From: Treponema sp. | GTDB taxonomy: Bacteria; Spirochaetota; Spirochaetia; Treponematales; Breznakiellaceae | Direction: 5' to 3' | Length of the DNA stretch: 48,106 nt | Assembly: GCA_031278715.1 (NCBI GenBank) | Contig: JAITJW010000172.1 | Coordinates: 1 to 48,106 of the forward strand | Shown here: positions 1 to 6,836 of the stretch, piece by piece | Layout of the letters: each line of letters begins with the position of its first letter | How positions within the stretch are numbered: position 1 is the stretch's first letter | Translations under genes and position numbers: made by a program | Notes under the pieces: model-generated | Told to the model about the DNA's origin: nothing | Database searches by the model: none | What the model saw: only the letters and a program-made list of their open reading frames with translations

Positions 1-78
1 CAACCACACCACACCACAACCCCCCCCCCCACGCCCCCTCTCCCCCCCGCGCCCCGCCCGCCGCCCGCCCCCCCCCAT
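1..78. repeat. C-rich low-complexity window end
   Basis: The first ~76 bases are almost only C with scattered A, G and T, unlike anything else in the window. The transposase frame begins right after it. It is probably a degraded or mis-assembled homopolymer at a contig edge. A genuine long C tract cannot be excluded. No coding content is claimed here. Confidence 0.7.
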
Positions 79-867
79 CTAGAAACCCAATTTATACACA
101 TCAACAAAAGGGCCAGATCGTATATAAAGCGCGGGGAAGCGGTACTGGTTATAGAAGCGAAGGAATTTGCCGGGGGGCGGATCAAAGAAAATACGACAGG
201 TATACCATACGATCACGATTATCTGGTAAGGGAACTGGGCAAAGGAGTTCCCTCGGCCTGTTATGATCTGTTCCGGCACAAGGGTTTTGTAAATGCGGGG
301 CTGGATAATGACACCGCCAGAATTGCTATTGAGCGCCTGGATAAATGGTTTGAAACAGAGTACTTTGAACCATACCGTGATACAGAGCGCATACTTGTTA
401 CGGGCGATTTTTGTGGCACCGCCGAATGGGTATCGCAGTTTAAAGAACTGGCAGACCGGATAAATAAAAAAATAACAATTCTGCATTTTCCGCCGGGAAT
501 TACCAGATGGGACGGAATTGAACACCGGTTTTATTCATTTATCAGCAAAGATCAGGATCAGCGGCTTATTTGCGGCGCAGTAATCATAAATCTAATAGGG
601 GCGGGAAACGATACGGGTCTGAGCGTGGAATGTGTTACGGATACCGGGAAAAAATCAACCGGGGTAGCGGAAAGCAACGACTTTGCTGCGGATGCCGACA
701 CCGTGTGGTACCACGGGGAATGGGATTACACGGTCCTGCCCAAAAGGAGGCATGTGGAAACCGGTAAAAAAGCGGAACTTCTTCAGGCAGAAAAAGCCGA
801 AGAAGAAGATAAAAGTCCCCTGTATCAGGAAAGTACAGATATAATAACACAGGCAGCATTACTTTAA
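79..867 (+). CDS. ISAzo13-family (DDE) transposase, C-terminal part
   Basis: A continuous plus-strand frame without an early ATG runs from the low-complexity edge to TAA at 865-867, giving about 262 residues. It reads like the C-terminal two thirds of ISAzo13-type (Rhodopirellula-type DDE) transposases. The family landmarks are all present in order: QFxxIN near the start, then RELGKGVP, a TGD block at the second catalytic Asp position, HFPPGxxxW followed by IEHR with the Glu, then VxxxTGKxxTG and a late HGEWxYTxxP block. The first catalytic Asp of the usual VDTKKKE-type stretch appears replaced by Glu (VIEAKEF), and the usual ADGGGSN block reads GDFCGTAE. These changes suggest a decayed or strongly diverged copy. 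The 5' end is lost in the C-rich edge and no terminal inverted repeat was identified. The family call comes from motif recall. Confidence 0.75.
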   Translation, partial: LETQFIHINKRARSYIKRGEAVLVIEAKEFAGGRIKENTTGIPYDHDYLVRELGKGVPSACYDLFRHKGFVNAGLDNDTARIAIERLDKWFETEYFEPYRDTERILVTGDFCGTAEWVSQFKELADRINKKITILHFPPGITRWDGIEHRFYSFISKDQDQRLICGAVIINLIGAGNDTGLSVECVTDTGKKSTGVAESNDFAADADTVWYHGEWDYTVLPKRRHVETGKKAELLQAEKAEEEDKSPLYQESTDIITQAALL

Positions 868-919
868 ACTTTTAGGGACAGTTTTTCCCTTCAATGGACC
901 AATGCATAAGGATGTTAAC

Positions 920-1447
920 ATGAGGGCTGAAGCTGAATCGGCAGACAGACCAATTTACATAAGCGGGCTGGCCCCGGACTCAAAGAACCGGATACTTGAA
1001 TGGCAGCAGTCGTACTCAATGGGTATTAGCCTTTTTGATGAACAGCACAAGGAATTAATCAGGCTAATCAACGATCTGTATGCAGCCAGTCAGAAGGGTT
1101 GGAGCTATACCCGTGTGGCTTTGATGCGCTTGATGCGTTATGTGCTGGATTACTTCCAAATGAACATGATAAAGGAAGAAAGGATAATGGAGCGGATAGG
1201 CTACCCTGGATACCGGGAACATAAAAGAGAACATGTTGCCTTTTTGAAGGAAGTACTTGTCGAGGTAACGTATCTCCAGACAAATCAAATGATCGATATT
1301 AAAAGTTTTATCCTGTTTCTAAGGGACTGGATCCTGTCCCATGTGGGTATTTGCGACAAGAAACTTGGCCTGTACCTTGTAAGGCTGAAAAAAGAAGGGA
1401 ACTTAAATGCGTTTATGCAGGTAGATATAGAAGTATCGGGAAACTGA
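920..1447 (+). CDS. bacteriohemerythrin-like protein with one altered iron ligand
   Basis: Hemerythrin-domain proteins bind O2 or sense it at a di-iron site inside a four-helix bundle. The family pattern is recognisable: FDEQH near residue 43, KEERIM with the Glu ligand, YPGYxEHKxEH with two His, and HxxxxD near the C-terminus. The His that normally precedes the Glu by four residues (HFxxEE) is Asn here (NMIKEE), so one of the usual seven ligands is missing. Start: the ATG at 920 has AAGGA seven bases upstream; an upstream in-frame ATG at 902 has no comparable site. The gene lies just downstream of the transposase remnant and upstream of a small membrane-protein gene on the same strand. A cytoplasmic single-domain protein is expected. 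Confidence 0.85.
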   Translation: MRAEAESADRPIYISGLAPDSKNRILEWQQSYSMGISLFDEQHKELIRLINDLYAASQKGWSYTRVALMRLMRYVLDYFQMNMIKEERIMERIGYPGYREHKREHVAFLKEVLVEVTYLQTNQMIDIKSFILFLRDWILSHVGICDKKLGLYLVRLKKEGNLNAFMQVDIEVSGN

Positions 1448-1484
1448 GGTTTCCGGAACTGTGCGTTTGTTTGGAGGTAAAAAA

Positions 1485-1853
1485 ATGAATCGCTCTTCGC
1501 CATTCGTTATTCCCTACCCATTGTTCACTGTTAGACCGGATTTGCTCATTTCCAGGCTATGTTGGGTGGTAACGGTGGTATCATTTGTGTTTTTTTTTAC
1601 GATTCGGCCTTCACCCGAAATAGATATAGAACAGAAGAGACTAATAATGAAGATAGTAATCGGAGTGATAGTGCTGGTTATCCTGTTAATTGCAGTAGGG
1701 GCAGGACTGACCGCGCATGGGACACTCCGGAGAGTTTCCCCTATAAACATACTTCCCCTGTCGGAGCGTGAGTATTACAACGATGTGCTTGCCCGGATAA
1801 GCCTACGGGAACCGGCCGGGCGGTCATGTATGCCACCAACGGAACCATTGTAG
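1485..1853 (+). CDS. small membrane protein, unknown function, possibly frameshifted at its 3' end
   Basis: The ATG at 1485 is preceded by a good GGAGG, which favours it over the GTG at 1461. The product (about 122 aa) has two hydrophobic segments, near residues 25-40 and 55-75, around a short charged loop. No family is recognised. As written the frame ends at 1853 in an unconvincing tail. Another frame, open from 1772, continues with a run ending in a hydrophobic helix (APWRLFLVCLLMLY) and stops with TGA at 1919-1921, sharing its A with the ddl start codon. A one-base error or mutation around 1800-1825 would therefore join the parts into a ~145-aa, three-helix protein translationally coupled to ddl. 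Confidence 0.55.
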   Translation: MNRSSPFVIPYPLFTVRPDLLISRLCWVVTVVSFVFFFTIRPSPEIDIEQKRLIMKIVIGVIVLVILLIAVGAGLTAHGTLRRVSPINILPLSEREYYNDVLARISLREPAGRSCMPPTEPL

Positions 1854-1920
1854 CCCATTCCGCACCGTGGCGGCTGTTTCTAGTCTGCCTGCTTATGCTA
1901 TACTCCGCCAAGGTAAGGTG

Positions 1921-3057
1921 ATGGTTAAGAAAATTAACGTGGGCATCCTTTTTGGCGGTAAATCTGCGGAACATGAGGTGTCCCTTGAATCGGCACGAAA
2001 TGTCTACCAGGCCATAGACCGGGACAAATTCAACCCCGTCCTTATCGGCATAGATAAGGACGGCCAATGGCTTTTACAGGAAGATTCCCGTTTTCTCCTG
2101 AACAGTGGACAGCTTCGGGAAGTACGGTTAAACGACGGGGGTAGCCCTATAGCCCTGATCCCCCGCGGCGGGGGAACCCTGTCCTTCCTGAACGGCGAAA
2201 ACAGGGCGGAAGGGGGCGGGAAACCGGTTGAAGTTCCCGTTCTGGACGTGGTTTTCCCCATCCTTCACGGTCCCTTTGGGGAGGACGGTACGGTACAGGG
2301 ACTTCTCAAACTGGCCGGTATTCCCTTTGTCGGTTCCGGGGTTCTGGGCTCGGCGCTGGGCATGGACAAGGATGTAATGAAGCGGCTTTTGCGGGACGAG
2401 GACATTCCTATCGGTAAATTCCTGGCCCTGCGCTCCCATGAGAAGATTCCGTCCTACCGGGAAGTAGCGGAAACGTTAGGATCGCCGGTGTTTATAAAAC
2501 CCGCCAACATGGGCTCATCTGTGGGTATTGCCAAGGTTCACGGCCCGGAGGAATATCAAGGCGCCGTTGAAGAAGCCTTCCGTTACGACAGTAAGATTGT
2601 TATCGAAGAATTTATCAGGGGCCGGGAACTTGAGTGCGCGGTCCTGGGAAACGAGGAGGTCATTGCCTCCGTTCCCGGCGAGGTGATCCCCCGCCACGAA
2701 TTCTACTCTTACGACGCCAAATACCTTGACGAACACGGGGCCACCCTGGTTATCCCCGCACGGTTAAGCGAAGACACAAGGGAGCAGGTCAAAAAACTGG
2801 CCGTCAGAACCTTTACATGCCTGTGCTGCGAGGGCCTTTCCCGTGTCGATTTCTTTCTGCGGGAAACAGGCGGCGACAGCGCCCCGGATATTCTGGTAAA
2901 CGAGATAAATACCATGCCCGGTTTTACCCGGATCAGCATGTACCCAAAACTGTGGGAGGCCGGCGGTATTTCCTACACGGAACTTATAACCCGCCTTATA
3001 GAACTGGCGATAAGCCGCTTTCAAAAAGAGCAGGACATCGTTACCTCACGGTTTTAG
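1921..3057 (+). CDS. ddl: D-alanine--D-alanine ligase
   Basis: This ATP-grasp ligase joins two D-alanines for the peptidoglycan stem peptide in the cytoplasm. All landmarks are visible: LFGGKSAEHEVSLES at the N-terminus, GPFGEDGTVQG, GSGVLGSALGMDK, the ATP-binding KPANMGSSVGI, EEFIRGRELE, and the metal-binding C-terminal VNEINTMPGFT with SMYPKLWEAGG. The length (378 aa) fits DdlA-type enzymes. The start at 1921 follows a GGTAAGG-rich stretch and places the Gly-rich loop at the usual distance. A longer frame from 1867 would add an atypical leader. The gene converges with the thioesterase gene (17-bp gap). With vanY at 21 kb it gives the window two D-Ala-D-Ala enzymes, one making and one removing this dipeptide end. 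Confidence 0.95.
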   Translation: MVKKINVGILFGGKSAEHEVSLESARNVYQAIDRDKFNPVLIGIDKDGQWLLQEDSRFLLNSGQLREVRLNDGGSPIALIPRGGGTLSFLNGENRAEGGGKPVEVPVLDVVFPILHGPFGEDGTVQGLLKLAGIPFVGSGVLGSALGMDKDVMKRLLRDEDIPIGKFLALRSHEKIPSYREVAETLGSPVFIKPANMGSSVGIAKVHGPEEYQGAVEEAFRYDSKIVIEEFIRGRELECAVLGNEEVIASVPGEVIPRHEFYSYDAKYLDEHGATLVIPARLSEDTREQVKKLAVRTFTCLCCEGLSRVDFFLRETGGDSAPDILVNEINTMPGFTRISMYPKLWEAGGISYTELITRLIELAISRFQKEQDIVTSRF

Positions 3058-3073
3058 GCCGCTTCAAACGGGT

Positions 3074-3478
3074 TTACGCGCCTTCATCCGGTTTAAGACC
3101 CGGCAGGTCAAACTCCGGGGGGATCTTGACGGGCATACCCCTGGAGTCCACAAAGGCCCAGGTTACCTTTGCCTCTACAAGCAGTTCTTCCCCCCGCCAA
3201 ATCTCCTGGGCGATAATCCCGCTTACTGCGCCTTTTTTAACAGGCCAGGATTTAATGACCAGTTTGTCATCGGGCAGGGCGGCCCGTCTGTAGTCAATCT
3301 CGATGCGGGCTACGTAAACCCCGTAACCGGCCTTAATTGCGGCGGGGTAGTCAAAACCAATATCCTTGAGCAGTTCGTAACGGCCATATTCCAGATAGTT
3401 CAGGTAATTGGCATTGTTCACGTGGCCGTAGCTGTCACACTCGTACGTGCGGACCTGTAAAGCACATTCTGAGATCAT
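3074..3478 (-). CDS. acyl-CoA thioesterase, hotdog fold (4HBT/YbgC-like)
   Basis: About 134 residues matching the 4-hydroxybenzoyl-CoA thioesterase superfamily. It has the characteristic N-terminal CDSYGHVNNANYLNYLE block, in which the Asp is the usual catalytic residue. It then continues through IEIDYRRAALPDDKLVI and ends with VTWAFVDSRGMPVKIP. Such enzymes hydrolyse acyl-CoA thioesters in the cytoplasm; the substrate cannot be told from sequence. The ATG at 3478 is chosen because the domain starts immediately after it. The frame extends upstream to 3559 but with a Gly-rich non-conserved leader overlapping the divergent promoter region of the Nudix gene. The neighbours are functionally unrelated. 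Confidence 0.88.
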   Translation of the reverse strand: MISECALQVRTYECDSYGHVNNANYLNYLEYGRYELLKDIGFDYPAAIKAGYGVYVARIEIDYRRAALPDDKLVIKSWPVKKGAVSGIIAQEIWRGEELLVEAKVTWAFVDSRGMPVKIPPEFDLPGLKPDEGA

Positions 3479-3572
3479 ACTATGTACTTTTACCCCGCGT
3501 CCCCGCCCTGTCAAGCCCACCGGCAGTCCTCCCCCGGCTGGTACTTTTTGGAAGGACATGGTAGGCTAGCCC

Positions 3573-4133
3573 ATGTGGAACTACTGTCCTTCCTGCGCCT
3601 CTTCTGCAATTCAATTTGACGGATCCCATAAGTTTTCCTGTCCGGCCTGTGGTTTTGTCTATTATCACAACACCGCCGCCGCTACGGGCTGTGTTATTCG
3701 GAGCAGGCGGGGTATTTTGCTCCTGGTACGGGGCAAAGAACCGGCCAAAGGCAAGCTGGATCTGCCCGGCGGCTTTGTAGACCCCGGAGAGGGGGCCCTG
3801 GACGGTCTGCGCCGGGAACTGCGGGAAGAAATCGGCTGGGCGCCGCCGCTGGAACCGGAGGGCGGAAGCGAAGCGCCGGACGAACGGATTACCGGGCCGG
3901 TCTTCAGGCTTTTCGCCTCGTTTCCCAATGTCTACCCCTACAAAGGCATCCCCTACAATACCTGCGATATGTTTTTCACACTGGACGCACCGGACCTGAC
4001 GGAACAGGATCTGCACCTGGAGGCGGGGGAAATCGGTGGCTTCCGTTTTGTGGAACCGCAGAGTATCAGGATGGAAGACTTGGCCTTCGACTCAACCCGC
4101 CGGGCCATTGCCGCGTACCTGCGCTCAGCATGA
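3573..4133 (+). CDS. Nudix hydrolase with N-terminal zinc ribbon
   Basis: The 186-aa protein starts with a Zn-ribbon (C5-x2-C8 and C23-x2-C26) followed by a complete Nudix box around residues 66-88 (GGFVDPGE...RELREEIG). Nudix enzymes cleave nucleoside diphosphates linked to another moiety using Mg2+ bound by the REUXEE glutamates. The Zn-ribbon arrangement is shared with NudC-type NADH pyrophosphatases, but the protein is shorter than NudC (about 260 aa) and the NudC SQPWPFPxS signature is not seen, so the substrate is open. It is divergent from the thioesterase gene. An abrupt drop in GC follows its stop codon. Confidence 0.88.
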   Translation: MWNYCPSCASSAIQFDGSHKFSCPACGFVYYHNTAAATGCVIRSRRGILLLVRGKEPAKGKLDLPGGFVDPGEGALDGLRRELREEIGWAPPLEPEGGSEAPDERITGPVFRLFASFPNVYPYKGIPYNTCDMFFTLDAPDLTEQDLHLEAGEIGGFRFVEPQSIRMEDLAFDSTRRAIAAYLRSA

Positions 4134-4203
4134 TCTTCCCGGCCCACCAACAGGCGAAGCGCAATAAACTTGCGGGTAATATTTCGCATAAAATCTTGTT
4201 CGC

Positions 4204-5663
4204 CTAAAATTGAAAATATATAAATGGATTTGACCCGGTATACGCAAGGCCAATAACAATACCTATTGCAATAAAAAAAACAACCAGATGCCAAAATTTC
4301 ATTAGATTGAGCATCGGGTAAAATCCGTTTATTTCAGCAGATTTGTCATTGCTGTACAATGGCAAGCGGTTTTTTATTATCGCAAATACCGTTGCGGCAA
4401 CAACCAAAAGTATTGCCACAATAAGCCATACATAGATTTGGATAATGCCATCCTGCCATGTAACTATACGCATAATAATTTGATTCGCTGTCAAAAAACT
4501 GTCGGCCCTAAAAAATATCCAGCAGAAACAAACAAACACATTGGTAAATATATTCGCCAAAAAATAACGAAGAAATTTTGTTATTTTACGTGCAGGGGGG
4601 GGGGGGGGGATTTCATAGTATGGCTCTTATACATTTTATGAATGCACAAAGCAACTCCGTGAATACCACCCCACGCGACAAAATTCCAATTCGCCCCATG
4701 CCATAATCCACCCAGCAACATAGTTAGTATGTTATTTACATAAGTACGCACAATACCTTTTCTGTTACCACCTAGAGGAATGTACAGATATTCCTTTAAC
4801 CATGAAGACAAACTGATATGCCATCTTCGCCAAAATTCGGCAACGTTGCATGAAATATAAGGCAGATTAAAATTCCGTTCGAAATCATAGCCAAGGCATT
4901 TGGCACATCCAATCGCCATATCCGAATAGCCGGAGAAGTCAAAATATATTTGAATTGAATATGCGACAACGGCTAATATAAGACTGATTGCGTGAAAGGC
5001 CGTCGGGGTTCGAAAAACATCATCAACAAATACGGAAAGCCAATCGGCTATAACTACTTTTTTAAACAACCCGAATAGAAATATCTGAATACCAGTGATA
5101 AAATTAGCCCTGCTGATATTTCTGTTTTCTTCAAGCTGTGGCAGAAAATCACCGGCCCTTACAATAGGACCCGCAACCAACTGCGGGAAAAACGCAATAT
5201 ATAAGGCCAATTTAGAAAAGTTCTTTTCCACATTAATTTTTTTCCGGTATACATCGATGGTATAACTCAACGATTGGAATGTGTAAAATGATATTCCAAC
5301 CGGCAAAATAATATTTAAAGAACTGCTCTGGGTAATTCCCCACATCTTTGTAAAAGATAAAATGAAAAAATTGAAATATTTAAAGATGCCCAAAATAATA
5401 AGTGGAACGGCAACACCGATAAATATGTAAATTTTTTTCTCCGGTTGCCTGGCGATCTGCAATGCCGAAACATAGGCAACCACGGTTAGAAAAAACATGA
5501 GAAAACAAAACCTCCAATCCCACCAACCGTAAAATATATAACTGGCTGCCAATAAAATACCATGTCGCACCCTGTGGTGCGATAAAGCATTTGTCCTGGT
5601 TAAAGCCATTAAAATAAGTACGACTAAAAAAAATACAAAAAAAGAAACGCTTGAGAAAATCAT
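4204..5663 (-). CDS. MBOAT-family polysaccharide O-acyltransferase (AlgI/DltB-like), frame broken at a C15 tract
   Basis: A multi-spanning membrane acyltransferase of the MBOAT family. It passes acyl groups across the membrane for O-acetylation of a surface polysaccharide. Family marks are SFYTFQSLSYTIDVYR, FFPQLVAGPIVR, SGYSDMAIGCAK, NLPYISCNVAEFWRRWHISLS and GLWHGANWNFVAWGGIHG with the essential His. As written, translation starting at 5663 stops at 4581 just after a run of 15 C on the coding strand (4595-4609). The remaining ~120 residues, including WIFFRADS and two helices, lie in another frame down to 4204. A tract of 13 or 16 C restores one ~485-aa protein, the normal family length. The ATG at 5663 shares one base with the stop of the upstream SGNH gene, indicating coupling. 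The region is AT-rich compared with its neighbours. The break could be phase variation or a homopolymer sequencing error. Confidence 0.85.
4595..4609 (-). repeat. 15-nt poly-G/C tract inside the MBOAT coding region
   Basis: Fifteen consecutive G on the plus strand (C on the coding strand). Fifteen gives a Pro4 run followed by a stop within a few codons. Thirteen or sixteen would join both halves of the acyltransferase in frame. Such tracts are classic slipped-strand switches and also classic places for sequencing errors. Confidence 0.9.
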
Positions 5664-6692
5664 TAGATTGATCCATCCTTTTCTGCGTTATTTATAAAAT
5701 CAAATATTTGGCCGGCAATTAGGCGATGACCGGTTTTGTTCAAATGTCCTGTACCAACAGCCGTATTGGAAAACCCATGCGGCAACAAATGTTTTTCATT
5801 ATATTCGGCAATAAATGTATCAGCCATATCAATAAAATAGATGTTATTATTATTACAGGCATCCTTGAGTTTTTTTAAATATTCATCAGGATAATACACG
5901 GAAACATGTCCATCTTTTTGAATCGTCAAATGAGGATGATAAATGACAATAAAACCAATTCCGTTATCAACGCATATTTTATGCGTTTCTATCATCAGTA
6001 AATCTAATAATGATGCTGCGTAATCCCAATCTATTATACCGGAATCCTCTTTGGTTTCTGAATCATTCTTCTTGAAAATATTTAACATATCGACCACATG
6101 TAGCCCGGTAAAAAATTTTACCTGTCTGTACCCCAATCTTAAATAAGGCATTTTTTGCAGATAGGAAAGTACTCCATGATCAAAGGCGGGCAATCGCTTC
6201 AGCTTTGAATAAACTGCATTCTCAAGTTCCTGAATATCAAATACAATATTTTGAATTTCTAAAATCACATATTCTTGTGGTTTGTAATGATCAATCGCGG
6301 CTTCCAGATTGTTTAAATTTCGGAGAAAATCATGGGTGGAAAATCCGATGTTATAAGCGTATTTTTCTTTTTGACAACGTATTCAGAATTGAAGCCGTTG
6401 TCTGTTTTTGTTTTACATTCATCCCCTCTATATGGGAAGATCCCATTAGCAAAATATCGATTTTTTGGGATACATAATCATCGATATTATTATACCCCTC
6501 ATTATTCATCCTGCCATAGCCAAATCCTTCTGTCATCTGACTGTAATATGTATGTCCGGGATAAACATAATCCGTTGCCCCTGTCTTTCCAGAAACGTGA
6601 CCTGGTACATTATAATAAAAAAGACAAAGAATATTTAACAATAAAAAAGCCACGGTGCCGGCTGCAATAAATTTAGCAATTTTTTTCAACAT
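5663..6692 (-). pseudogene. SGNH/AlgX-AlgJ-like accessory protein, frame broken by one base
   Basis: Two minus-strand frames (6692 to 6351 and an open stretch from about 6366 to 5663) together make one protein. The first half has an N-terminal membrane anchor and LLMGSSHIEG, the serine block of an SGNH-type fold. The second half ends with GHLNKTGHRLIA, resembling the C-terminal catalytic His block. The frames fit together if one A is removed from the A5 run at 6368-6372: the result reads TLSKEKYAYNIGFS across the join. The total then is 342 codons, an exact multiple of three, supporting a single indel. SGNH proteins of this kind work with AlgI-type MBOATs in polysaccharide O-acetylation. The TAA stop shares a base with the MBOAT start. 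Whether the indel is biological or a read error is unknown. Confidence 0.75.
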
Positions 6693-6738
6693 TTGAAATG
6701 TTTATCCTCCATGAAATCAATTACTGCTGCATATAATT

Positions 6739-6768
6739 ATCATATACTGGGGATATAATTTTTATCAA
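6739..6768 (-). promoter_or_regulatory. sigma70-like promoter for the O-acetylation operon
   Basis: On the minus strand TTGATA (6768-6763) and TATGAT (6744-6739) are separated by 18 bases, about 50 bases upstream of the SGNH start codon at 6692, in AT-rich sequence. A GGAGG lies between promoter and start codon, 13 bases from the ATG. Each box matches consensus at five of six positions. No expression evidence. Confidence 0.5.
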
Positions 6769-6836
6769 TGGGTCGAATTGTGCCATGCTAAAGCGGGACC
6801 TTTAGGCGGAGGGGCAATCTGTGATAGACTACGCAA

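Noticed and set aside
625-867. Independent small gene starting at the ATG at 625
   Set aside because: The same frame is open far upstream and the peptide is the C-terminal part of the ISAzo13-type transposase.
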